The notes below the pieces were generated by a model, which did no database searches, was not told the origin of the DNA, and saw only the letters and a list, made by a program, of their open reading frames with translations. DNA of 64,000 nt from Opitutaceae bacterium (lineage in GTDB: Bacteria; Verrucomicrobiota; Verrucomicrobiia; Opitutales; Opitutaceae): the NCBI GenBank assembly GCA_016794625.1, contig JAEUGY010000016.1, positions 62,001 to 126,000 of the forward strand. The letters are read 5' to 3'. Positions 50,418 to 57,969 of this stretch are shown here, one piece after another. The first letter of the stretch is position 1. Every line of letters starts with the position of its first letter. A program made the position numbers and the translations under genes.

Positions 50418-51836
50418 ATGAAACATCGTTTCCCTTCGTTGTTGGGCGTGTTGTGGTCTCTGGTGGCCGGTTTGTTCCTGCCCGGCCCGGCCGGCCTCAG
50501 GGCGGCGGCACCCGACGTGAACTCCCCCGAAGCCCGCGAGGCCCGGCTCGCCTGGTTCAAGGAGGCGAAGTACGGCCTGTTCATCCACTGGGGGCTCTAT
50601 GCCATCCCCGCCGGCATTTGGAAAGGCGAGCGTTCCCCCGGCATCGGGGAGTGGATCATGCACCGGATGAAGATCCCCGTGCCGGAGTACGAGAGGCTCG
50701 CCGGGGGCTTCAATCCGTGGCGGTTCGACGCCGATGCCTGGGTGAAACTGGCGGAGGACGCCGGCATGAAGTACATCGTCATCACCGCCAAACACCACGA
50801 TGGCTTTGCGATGTACCAGTCATTGGTCAGCCCCTACAACATCCATGACGCCACCCCCTTCCGTCGCGATCCCATTCGCGAACTGGCGGCGGCGTGCGCG
50901 CGGCGCGGTCTCCGCCTTGGTTTCTACTATTCGCAGTCGCAGGACTGGCACGAGCCCGGCGGTGGCGGCAACAACTGGGATTTTCCGGAGAATGCGGACA
51001 AGGACAAGAGCGGCGCCTACGACGCCTACCTCCGCCAGAAGGCCGAGCCGCAGGTCCGCGAACTGCTGACCCAGTACGGCCCCGTCTGTCTCATCTGGTT
51101 CGATACGCCCCAGATGATGACCGGCGACCGCGGTCCCCGCTTCACCCGGCTCGTGCGCGAGCTGCAGCCTGGCTGTCTGATCGACGGACGCCTGGGCGTC
51201 GGCGGCGACTACGAATCCACTGGCGACAACGCCATCCCGAATACCCACCGGGAAGGAGCCTGGGAGACGCCGGCCACGATCAACCGCACCTGGGGCTTCC
51301 GGTCCGATGACCACGACTGGAAGTCGCCCGGCGACATCCTCTTCAAGCTCGTCGACATTGTCAGCAAGGGTGGAAACTACCTGCTGAACGTCGGCCCCAC
51401 CGCCGAAGGCGTCATTCCCCAGCCCAGCCAGGACAACCTCCGGGCCGTCGGGGCGTGGTTGAAGATGAATGGCGAGGCGGTTTATGGCGCAGGACGCTCC
51501 CCCTTCGGCGAGGAGTTTGGCGACTTTGCCGCGACCCTGAAGGGTCCCGACGGCAAACCGGTCTTCCTCGCCCGCAACGACTGGCGCTGCACGACCAAAC
51601 CGGGGCGATTGTACTTCACCCTGTTTCGTGTCGGTCGGGAAGGGTTGGTGCTGCCACCCTTCAAGAACGCCATCCGGGCGGTGACACAGATCGACGAGAC
51701 GGGCCGCCGGGTGAAGCTTAAGGTGCAGACTGCGGCGGACGGCACACGCTCGATCGCCGTGCCGCGCATGGCGGTCCACGACACCCTCGGGTGCGTCCTT
51801 GTGGTCGAGATCGAGGGTGACACCGTGGTGCGCTGA
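50418..51836 (+). CDS. Alpha-L-fucosidase, GH29, secreted
   Basis: This 472-residue exported enzyme has a signal peptide at about 1-31 (cleavage near RAAAPD). GH29 motifs are strong: AWFKEAKYGLFIHWGLYAIP, KYIVITAKHHDGFAMY, LGFYYSQSQDW, and the nucleophile region CLIWFDTP, with Asp229 as catalytic nucleophile. NRTWGFRSDDHDWKSP and GNYLLNVGPTAEG complete the barrel. The C-terminal part (about 370-472) is a beta domain. It releases terminal L-fucose from glycans, which fits the sulfatase and GH106-like genes elsewhere in the window. It is probably monocistronic. Confidence 0.93.
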   Translation: MKHRFPSLLGVLWSLVAGLFLPGPAGLRAAAPDVNSPEAREARLAWFKEAKYGLFIHWGLYAIPAGIWKGERSPGIGEWIMHRMKIPVPEYERLAGGFNPWRFDADAWVKLAEDAGMKYIVITAKHHDGFAMYQSLVSPYNIHDATPFRRDPIRELAAACARRGLRLGFYYSQSQDWHEPGGGGNNWDFPENADKDKSGAYDAYLRQKAEPQVRELLTQYGPVCLIWFDTPQMMTGDRGPRFTRLVRELQPGCLIDGRLGVGGDYESTGDNAIPNTHREGAWETPATINRTWGFRSDDHDWKSPGDILFKLVDIVSKGGNYLLNVGPTAEGVIPQPSQDNLRAVGAWLKMNGEAVYGAGRSPFGEEFGDFAATLKGPDGKPVFLARNDWRCTTKPGRLYFTLFRVGREGLVLPPFKNAIRAVTQIDETGRRVKLKVQTAADGTRSIAVPRMAVHDTLGCVLVVEIEGDTVVR

Positions 51837-52002
51837 TCCGGCGCCCCGCGCCGGCCGAAGAAGGCGGGACGGCCGCGCCCGACCCGGGCGCCCACGTGTC
51901 CATTGACGCCCGCGGGGTTTTGCCGCTGGCTGGCGGCACCCCGATGACCACGCACCGCCCACCGTCCGTCGTGGCCGCACGAAGCCGATCGGTGGCTGAC
52001 CG

Positions 52003-52716
52003 ATGACGCCGCCGGCCGCTCCTGACTCTGGGTATTGGGGTGTGCCTGGAGGATATGCCGCGCTCTGGCGCCGCGCGTGGCGGCATTGGGGTTACAAGAT
52101 GTTCGGTATCACCGTGGGCATGACAGGATTCTTCTGGCTCTATTTTCAGATCCTGAATCGCCCGGGCTTCTCGGTGACCGAGATGCCGCTCCTCGGCCTC
52201 GACCGCTGGATACCCTTTCATCCCCTCTGGCTGGTGCCGTATGTCTCGCTCTGGGTGTTTGTGCTGCTGCCGCCCCTGCTCCTCACGGACCTGCGCGAGC
52301 TGCGCAGCTATGCCGCGGCCTCGGCGGTGCTCAGTGGAACCGGACTCTGGATCTTCTATTTCTGGCCGACCCGCCTGCCGCCGCTCGACATCGTATGGGC
52401 GGACCATCCTTCCGTGGATTTTCTCAAGGCGGTCGATGCCTCGGGCAACGCCTGCCCTTCGCTCCATGTGGCGTTCGCCGTCTTCACGGTGCTCTGGCTG
52501 GAGCGACTGGCGCGGCGGGATCGATTCGGGAAGGGGGTGCGTGCGGGGCTCTGGGCGTGGGGCGCGGCGATCGTGGTTTCGACGCTCGGTATCAAGCAGC
52601 ACGTGGTCCTCGACGTGGTCGCCGGAGCCGTGCTGGCCGGCGTGGTGGCGTGGTTCCAGCTCGGCGGGCGACGGGCGACGAGACTCGACCCGGGTGCAAC
52701 GGCCGAACACGGTTGA
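52003..52716 (+). CDS. PAP2-superfamily membrane phosphatase
   Basis: This 237-residue inner-membrane protein has about six helices. Family motifs two and three are visible: CPSLHVAFAVF (P-S-x-x-H, with catalytic-type His) and STLGIKQHVVLDVVAG (H-x-x-x-D pattern). Motif one (KxxxxxxRP) is not obvious, which suggests the inositol-phosphorylceramide-synthase-like branch. It probably acts on a lipid phosphate or transfers a headgroup. A NodB deacetylase gene begins 5 nt after the stop, so the two are translated together, and a role in lipid or cell-envelope glycan modification is plausible. Confidence 0.85.
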   Translation: MTPPAAPDSGYWGVPGGYAALWRRAWRHWGYKMFGITVGMTGFFWLYFQILNRPGFSVTEMPLLGLDRWIPFHPLWLVPYVSLWVFVLLPPLLLTDLRELRSYAAASAVLSGTGLWIFYFWPTRLPPLDIVWADHPSVDFLKAVDASGNACPSLHVAFAVFTVLWLERLARRDRFGKGVRAGLWAWGAAIVVSTLGIKQHVVLDVVAGAVLAGVVAWFQLGGRRATRLDPGATAEHG

Positions 52717-52721
52717 AGGGC

Positions 52722-53495
52722 ATGCACACGCGAGGCGCAGTCCTGCTGGGCGGAGTCATCCTCGTCAAGGCGGCCGCTCTCGCGGGCCTGGCGGCGGGGC
52801 TCCCGTTTGCCTGGATGGCCGCAGTGTTTTTCGCGGCCGGCCTGCCCGCGGTGTATGCGCTGCTTGTGCCCGGCGCGCAGGGCCTCGGACCGGTGCGGAC
52901 GTGCTTTGTGACGCCCCGCCGGGAAGTCTGGCTGACGATCGACGACGGACCCGATCCCGAGGATACCCCGCGCGTGCTCGATCTGCTCGACCGACATCGC
53001 GCGACGGCCACGTTTTTTGTCGTCGGCGAACGCGCCGCGCGACACCCCGGCCTCGTGTCGGACATCGTCCGCCGGGGGCATGAGGTGGCGCACCATACAC
53101 ACACGCACCCGGAAGCCACGTTTTGGTTCGCCACACCCGGACGCGTGGCGCGGGAGCTGGAGGACACGCTCCAGGCGTTGGCCCCGCTGGGCATCCGCCC
53201 GCGGTGGTTCCGGGCCCCGGTGGGCATCAAGAACCTCTTTCTGTGGGCGGCCACGGCGGCGCGGGGAATGGAGGTCGTGGGCTGGACCGTGCGCAGCTGG
53301 GACTCGGTCGCCCGTGACCCCGAGGCGGTGGCGCGGACGGTGGTCCGCCGCGTGCAGCCCGGCTCCATTCTGCTCTTTCATGAAGGCCCGCGGTTGCGCC
53401 CGGCCATCCGCGTCGCGGCCCTCGACCGCACGCTCGCGGCCTTGGCCAAGGCCGGTTACACCTGCGTGCGGCCCGATCCGGGTGACCTGAGGTGA
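52722..53495 (+). CDS. NodB-type polysaccharide deacetylase, membrane-anchored
   Basis: This 257-residue protein has two N-terminal hydrophobic segments (about 5-50), then a NodB domain with motif 1 TIDDGPD (about 68-74, catalytic base and metal Asp), motif 2 HHTHTHP (metal histidines), motif 3 RAPVGIKN and a C-terminal LLFHEGPRLRP. It deacetylates N- or O-acetyl sugars. It starts at the ATG at 52722, 5 nt after the PAP2 gene. Peptidoglycan, surface polysaccharide or a glycolipid could be the target, and the PAP2 partner favours the last. Confidence 0.88.
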   Translation: MHTRGAVLLGGVILVKAAALAGLAAGLPFAWMAAVFFAAGLPAVYALLVPGAQGLGPVRTCFVTPRREVWLTIDDGPDPEDTPRVLDLLDRHRATATFFVVGERAARHPGLVSDIVRRGHEVAHHTHTHPEATFWFATPGRVARELEDTLQALAPLGIRPRWFRAPVGIKNLFLWAATAARGMEVVGWTVRSWDSVARDPEAVARTVVRRVQPGSILLFHEGPRLRPAIRVAALDRTLAALAKAGYTCVRPDPGDLR

Positions 53496-53579
53496 GGAAA
53501 AACGCCGACGGCGTGGCGCCCCCCAGAAGACCCCACCTCGATGGTAGGGCCGGCCCTCGCGGCCGCGCCTGCACCCTAC

Positions 53580-54005
53580 GGGTGCCTTGGTGGAGGTGGC
53601 CTCGCTGAGGCCGCGACGGGACCCTCGGTCCCGCCTCCGTCCTCCGAATCGTTCACGCTGCGCCCATCCCCGCGGGGTCGGCGACCCCACCTCCAACGGA
53701 CAACGTCTGCGACGCGCAACCGGCGCCGACGGAGCGGCGCCCTCCAGGAGTGCACCCTGCGGATGCCCGGCTGTCCGCGACCCGTTGTAGGCGGCCTCGC
53801 TGAGGCCGCGACGGGACCCTCGGTCCCGCCCTCCGACCTCCGAAGGGTTTACGCGGCGCCCATCCCCGCGGGGTCGGCGACCCCACCTCCAACGGACAAC
53901 GTCTGCGACGCGCAACCGGCGCCGACGGAGCGGCGCCCTCCACGAGTGCACCCTGCGGATGCCCGGCTGTCCACGGCCCGTTGGAGGTGGCCTCGCTGAG
54001 GCCGC
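53580..54005. repeat. 195-bp tandem array of family A and B hairpins
   Basis: Two complete units and part of a third lie in tandem. GGCCTCGCTGAGG occurs at 53598, 53793 and 53989, giving steps of 195 and 196 bp. Each unit joins a family A hairpin (GCGGCCTCGCTGAGGCCGC), a GGGACC..GGTCCC hairpin, a GGGGTCGGCGACCCC hairpin and a family B hairpin (GGCGCCGACGGAGCGGCGCC). The array fills the 561-bp gap between the NodB and CadD-like genes. Confidence 0.9.
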
Positions 54006-54056
54006 GGGTTCGGGCGCCGCGTGTACAAGACCGACGCACCCCGCGTATCCGGCGGG

Positions 54057-54650
54057 TCAGGGCGCGATCTCCGGTCCGAGGTTCAGGCCGAAGAGCGGGT
54101 GGTGGGCAATGATCCAGAGGCCGATCAGGATGAGAACGAAGGGTCCGGCCTTGTTGCAGGCGTGGCTGATCCTTGGCCCCAGCGTCGGGTGACGGGTGGC
54201 CGACCACGCGAGGCCGCACCAGACCAGAGTGAGGAGGAGGAAGATGAGCCCCGTGATGACCTTTTCGAGGTCGGTCTGAATCGCGAAGGCCGGGATATAG
54301 ACCCCGAGGTTATCGCCGCCGTTGGCCAGGGTGACTCCGGCGACGGCCCACCACCTGGTGACCAGGGGAGGGGCTTCCCTTTCCTTCGTGCGCAACAGCC
54401 ACCGAAGTCCGATGACGAGGGGCACCACCCCGATCCACGGCAACCAGCCGTGCGGAACCGCGAGCGAGAGCCTGGCGGCGGTGTAGCTGATGGCGACCAG
54501 CGAGCCGATGCCGGCCAGCTGCCCCAAGGTCACCGCGATCGGCGTGCAGCCGGGCCGCGAGTAGAAAAGGCTGAGCAGCACAAGGTCATCGGCGTTGGTC
54601 GCGGCGAACAGAATCGCGGCCAGCAGGACGGTGTGCAGAGTCTCGGGCAT
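54057..54650 (-). CDS. CadD-like cadmium-resistance-type transporter
   Basis: This 197-residue membrane protein has about five to six helices. Two matching acidic motifs in the membrane are typical of the LysE/CadD group: ILFAATNADDLVLLSLFY in helix 1 and TLANGGDNLGVYIPAFA in the middle. CadD proteins are described as cadmium-resistance transporters, but the ion specificity here cannot be inferred. It is flanked by repeat DNA on both sides, and no metal-responsive regulator is adjacent. Confidence 0.83.
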   Translation of the reverse strand: MPETLHTVLLAAILFAATNADDLVLLSLFYSRPGCTPIAVTLGQLAGIGSLVAISYTAARLSLAVPHGWLPWIGVVPLVIGLRWLLRTKEREAPPLVTRWWAVAGVTLANGGDNLGVYIPAFAIQTDLEKVITGLIFLLLTLVWCGLAWSATRHPTLGPRISHACNKAGPFVLILIGLWIIAHHPLFGLNLGPEIAP

Positions 54651-54710
54651 CGGCCGGCGAGCCTGGCGCCCTCAGCCCCGCCGAGCCAGCTCCAACGGAG
54701 AAGGGGGGGA

Positions 54711-54740
54711 CGCTGAACGCTGAATTTTTAACGCTGAAGT
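54711..54740. repeat. 7-nt-period array (CGCTGAA type)
   Basis: CGCTGAA, CGCTGAA, TTTTTAA and CGCTGAA are in series, like the left half of 48243-48372. Confidence 0.75.
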
Positions 54741-54764
54741 GGTTCGGCGGGATAGACCCCGTGC

Positions 54765-54885
54765 GCGTCCGTTGGAGGTGTGGTCGACGACCCCGCGGGG
54801 ATGGGCGTCGCGTGAAGAATACGGAGGACGGAGGCGGGACCGGGGGGTCCCGTCGCGGCCTCGGCGAGGCCGCCTACACCGGGCA
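54765..54885. repeat. Family A hairpin repeat, long copy
   Basis: GTTGGAGGTG.. is followed by a GGTCGACGACCCC hairpin, GGGACC..GGTCCC and the GCGGCCTCGGCGAGGCCGC core, matching the 195-bp unit in reverse order. Confidence 0.7.
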
Positions 54886-54911
54886 CCTGCAGCGGTACAC
54901 ACCACGGATGA

Positions 54912-54965
54912 AGAAACGCGTTCCGCGTTCCTCTACGGGGGGAATGCGGCTAAAGCCGCAGCCAC
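54912..54965. repeat. Two dispersed elements joined
   Basis: Positions 54912-54943 are the inverted copy of 50197-50228 (32 nt identical). Positions 54943-54965 are the inverted copy of 22287-22309 (23 nt identical). The two abut, sharing one base. Confidence 0.8.
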
Positions 54966-54979
54966 GTTCCGATCCACCC

Positions 54980-55000
54980 ATTCGTCATTCGTCATTCCGC
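54980..55000. repeat. 7-nt-period array (GACGAAT type)
   Basis: On the minus strand GCGGAAT, GACGAAT, GACGAAT covers the stop codon of the redoxin gene (54985-54987). It is the same unit set as at 31794-31820. Confidence 0.7.
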
Positions 55001-56241
55001 CCCCCGGGCGGTGCTATTTTGCCTTGGGGGGGATCCGGCACGTAGTAGGAGCCGAGGGCCTCGACGATCGCCACCCGGGCGGCGGCGGGGTCGATCATGC
55101 CGTTGTGGCGCCAGAGGATCCGGCCGCCTGGGGCGACGAGCACCGTGTGGGGCACCGGGCCGGGCCACTCGGGGTCCAGCGCGGCGGCGAGCGCGTCCTG
55201 CGGGGCGTCCTTGACCAGATAGTGGTTGGTCTTGCGGCCTTCCTTGTCGACCGTGGCCTGCGACCGCTTGGTCAGTCCGGCGCCCTGTCGTTGCAGGAAC
55301 GCCTGCGCGCGGTCGGCGTGTTTCTCCTCGTCGAGACTGAGGGTGATGACCTCGAAGTTCCGCATGTCGTACTGTCGCGAAATCGCGACGATGTCCGGAA
55401 ACTCGTCGACGCAAGGTGCGCACCAGGTGGCCCAGACATTGAAGAGTCGGTATTTATTGGTTGGATTCGCGCGGAGCGCGGCTACCCCTTTGACGTCCGT
55501 CGTCTCCAGGACCACGGGGATCTTCGTCCACGCAAGCTCCATCGCCTGGTGCTTCGCCCGCTTTTCCCGCCATTTGGTCGAGCAACCGTGCGGGGCCGTC
55601 AGCTCGACCGGAACGGGCCGTCCGGCGAGCAGGGCCTCGATCGCATTGCGGGCGTCCGGGTGTTTGACGGTGGAGTCGTCAAGGTAACGGGAATCGTCGA
55701 ATCGTCCGGCGTACCGCAGCCGGCGCTCCTTGTCGAAAATGAAGACGTGCGGCGTGGCGAGGCAGCCATAGGCACGGGCGATCTGCTGGGTTTCCCCGTC
55801 ATAAAGGTAGGGAAAATCCCAGCCATTCTTTTTGGCGTAGGGGATCATGTCCTCGAACGAGTCGGTGTATTCGCCGTAGCCGAGTTCGTCGATGCTGAGT
55901 CCGTCAGGGTGGTTCGGGTTGATCGCGACCAGCGTGAAACTGCGGTTGCGCAGATCGTTGCGGAGCGCCTTGAGCCGGTTTTCAATGCCGTGCGAGGTCG
56001 GGCAGTGGTTGGAGGTGAACAACACCATCAGCACGTCGGGCCCGTCGAAGTCCTGCAGGCGATAGGTGCGGCCGTCGATGCCGGGCAGGCTGAAGTCGGG
56101 CGCCCGGTCGCCGATCGCGAGCTTGCGCAGGGTCGGGGGGTGGCCGGATTTGTCGAGCAGGGGGACCTCCGCGGCGCGCAGTGGGACCGTGGCGGAGGCG
56201 AGGATCAACGTGGCAACCAGAAGAGAAAATCGCGTGACCAT
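54985..56241 (-). CDS. Two-domain redoxin: peroxiredoxin-like plus TlpA thioredoxin
   Basis: This 418-residue exported protein starts at the ATG at 56241, giving a signal peptide at about 1-23 (cleavage near LRAAEV). The N-terminal redoxin domain (about 35-190) has GDRAPDFSLPGIDGRTY and a single-cysteine site SNHCPTSHG. The C-terminal TlpA-like domain (about 245-410) has the redox pair WCAPC in NVWATWCAPCVDEFP. The pair could relay electrons between a peroxidatic-type cysteine and a dithiol in the periplasm. The last residues (NDE) and the stop lie in a repeat, so the end may be altered. It is divergent from the PfkB gene. Confidence 0.86.
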   Translation of the reverse strand: MVTRFSLLVATLILASATVPLRAAEVPLLDKSGHPPTLRKLAIGDRAPDFSLPGIDGRTYRLQDFDGPDVLMVLFTSNHCPTSHGIENRLKALRNDLRNRSFTLVAINPNHPDGLSIDELGYGEYTDSFEDMIPYAKKNGWDFPYLYDGETQQIARAYGCLATPHVFIFDKERRLRYAGRFDDSRYLDDSTVKHPDARNAIEALLAGRPVPVELTAPHGCSTKWREKRAKHQAMELAWTKIPVVLETTDVKGVAALRANPTNKYRLFNVWATWCAPCVDEFPDIVAISRQYDMRNFEVITLSLDEEKHADRAQAFLQRQGAGLTKRSQATVDKEGRKTNHYLVKDAPQDALAAALDPEWPGPVPHTVLVAPGGRILWRHNGMIDPAAARVAIVEALGSYYVPDPPQGKIAPPGGRNDE

Positions 56242-56452
56242 GGGGAAGGAAGGGTTCAGGGCTTCACCGGTTCGGGGTGAGGGTGGGGCTGGCCGGGCAG
56301 GCACGATAGGCGGGAGGTCGGCGTTGGCAAGCGAGGGAGGCGGGAGTAACGGGTGAAAACGAGGTTGTCCCGGACGGGTGGTGCTGTCCTCGTGGTGCCG
56401 ACCCGCCCCCATCCGGGTTGGCCGGAGGCTGCGGGTGAACCATCGCTCGACC

Positions 56453-57343
56453 ATGTCCCTTTCCCTGCCCCCCGCCTCCGGACCGGTGCTTTGCTTTGGC
56501 GAAATGCTCTGGGACCTGCTGCCGCACGGGGCGTTTCCAGGCGGAGCTCCCTTCAATGTGGCCTGCCATCTTCAGCAGCTGGGGGTGCCGGTGGTGCCAG
56601 TGTCGGCGGTGGGTCGTGACCCGCGGGGCGACCAGCTGCTCGCGCTGGTGGAGGGTCGCGGCATTCCGGCGATTGGCATCACCCGTCTGGCCGACGCCCC
56701 GACGGGCACGGTCCGGGCGGAACTGACTCCGTCGGGGGACGCCCGCTACACCATCGCCACCGGGGTGGCCTGGGATCGCATTCCGGTGGAAGGCGCGGTG
56801 GCGGCGCTCGCTCCCCAGGCGCGCGCGCTTGTCTTTGGTTCGCTGGCCCTGCGCTCGCCCGAAAACCAGCGCACGTTCACCCGCTTGGCGGCGACGGTGC
56901 CGACCTCGGCCTGGCGGGTCTTCGACGTCAACCTGCGCGCACCGTTTGATGACCTGGCCCGGGTGCGGCGCTACGCCCCGCTGGCCAATCTGCTCAAGCT
57001 CAACGCCGCCGAGGCCGCACGCCTCGCGCGGGGAGCGTCCGAAGAGCCGGGTTACGAGGAACACGATGCCCGCCAGCTGGCGGCGGAGACCGGCGTGCCG
57101 TTCATCTGTGTCACCGCCGGTGCGCGGGGCGCCGGCTTGTTGCGCGCCGGAATCTGGACCTGGGAGCCCGGCCGGCCGGTCCAGGTGGTGGATACGGTGG
57201 GTGCGGGCGACGCGTTTCTGGCCAAGTTTCTGTCGGGCCTGCTGGGCGGAGGGGTCGCCGACGCCGAACTCCTCGCCGCCGCGTGCCGTCGCGGTGAGTG
57301 GGTGGCGTCCAAGGCGGGCGCATGCCCGGACGAGGAGAGGTGA
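56453..57343 (+). CDS. PfkB-family sugar kinase (fructokinase-like)
   Basis: This 296-residue cytosolic carbohydrate kinase starts at the ATG at 56453 (MSLSLPPASGPVLCFGEMLWD). The N-terminal signature GGAPFNVACHLQQLG and the C-terminal signature VDTVGAGDAFLAKF with catalytic-base Asp253 are both intact. The pattern GEMLWDLLPHG and GRDPRGDQLL favour a fructokinase-like enzyme, but ribokinase-type substrates cannot be excluded. Neighbours on either side point away or run convergently, so it is transcribed alone. The FKBP gene lies convergent 40 bp downstream. Confidence 0.9.
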   Translation: MSLSLPPASGPVLCFGEMLWDLLPHGAFPGGAPFNVACHLQQLGVPVVPVSAVGRDPRGDQLLALVEGRGIPAIGITRLADAPTGTVRAELTPSGDARYTIATGVAWDRIPVEGAVAALAPQARALVFGSLALRSPENQRTFTRLAATVPTSAWRVFDVNLRAPFDDLARVRRYAPLANLLKLNAAEAARLARGASEEPGYEEHDARQLAAETGVPFICVTAGARGAGLLRAGIWTWEPGRPVQVVDTVGAGDAFLAKFLSGLLGGGVADAELLAAACRRGEWVASKAGACPDEER

Positions 57344-57383
57344 AGGAGGACCGGACCGCTCCGCCGGCCGTTCTCCCCTGCGC

Positions 57384-57947
57384 TCAGTCCACGATCGCCA
57401 CCAGACTGACGTCAAAGATCAGTCCGGAGCCGGGGGGCAGGCCGGCGACCGGCCGGTTGCCATAGCCCAGGGAGGGAGGCACCAGCAGTTCGATTCTGCC
57501 CCCGGGGCGGAGGAGCTGGACTCCGGCGCTCATGCCGGGCACGAGACGATCGAGGCGAAACTCAACCGGGTTCGGGGTGCGGTCGAACTCCTGTCCGTCT
57601 TTGGTCCGTCCGACGTAGCGGATGCGCACCGTGGTCGACGGCCCGGGCGTCTTGCCTTCTCCGGGTGCGAGGATCCGGAATCCCAGCCCGGTGGAACGGA
57701 ACTCGAATCCCGGCTGGTCGGCGATGCTGCCAAACAAGGCCCGTCGTCGGGCCTGCTGCGCCTCCGCCGTCTGTTTCGCCTCGGCTTCCGCCGTCTCCCG
57801 GGCCTGCCGCGCATCGGCGGGCCGCTTGACGCCGAACCACCAGACGAGGCCGGCCAGCACCACCGCGGCCACGCAACCGAACAAGACCCCTGGCGAGAGC
57901 GCGCCGCGCGACCCGCGTGTACTCAACGGGACGTGCGGGGCGCTCAT
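57384..57947 (-). CDS. FKBP-type peptidyl-prolyl isomerase, membrane-anchored
   Basis: This 187-residue protein has a short cytosolic N-terminus, one membrane helix (about 19-39: GVLFGCVAAVVLAGLVWWFG), a charged helical linker and a C-terminal FKBP domain (about 85-187). FKBP features include VRIRYVGRTKDGQEFDRT, PGMSAGVQLLRPGGRIELLV, PSLGYGNR and LIFDVSLVAI. It catalyses prolyl cis-trans isomerisation, here probably in the periplasm. It is the last gene of the PspA-AAA operon, starting 22 nt after the AAA gene, so it may fold components of that system. Confidence 0.9.
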   Translation of the reverse strand: MSAPHVPLSTRGSRGALSPGVLFGCVAAVVLAGLVWWFGVKRPADARQARETAEAEAKQTAEAQQARRRALFGSIADQPGFEFRSTGLGFRILAPGEGKTPGPSTTVRIRYVGRTKDGQEFDRTPNPVEFRLDRLVPGMSAGVQLLRPGGRIELLVPPSLGYGNRPVAGLPPGSGLIFDVSLVAIVD

Positions 57948-57969
57948 GGATCTGAAGTGAAGTGACGAC

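Noticed and set aside
56066..56356. 96-codon plus-strand frame opposite the redoxin N-terminus
   Set aside because: It is antisense to the signal peptide and redoxin domain start, with no independent support.
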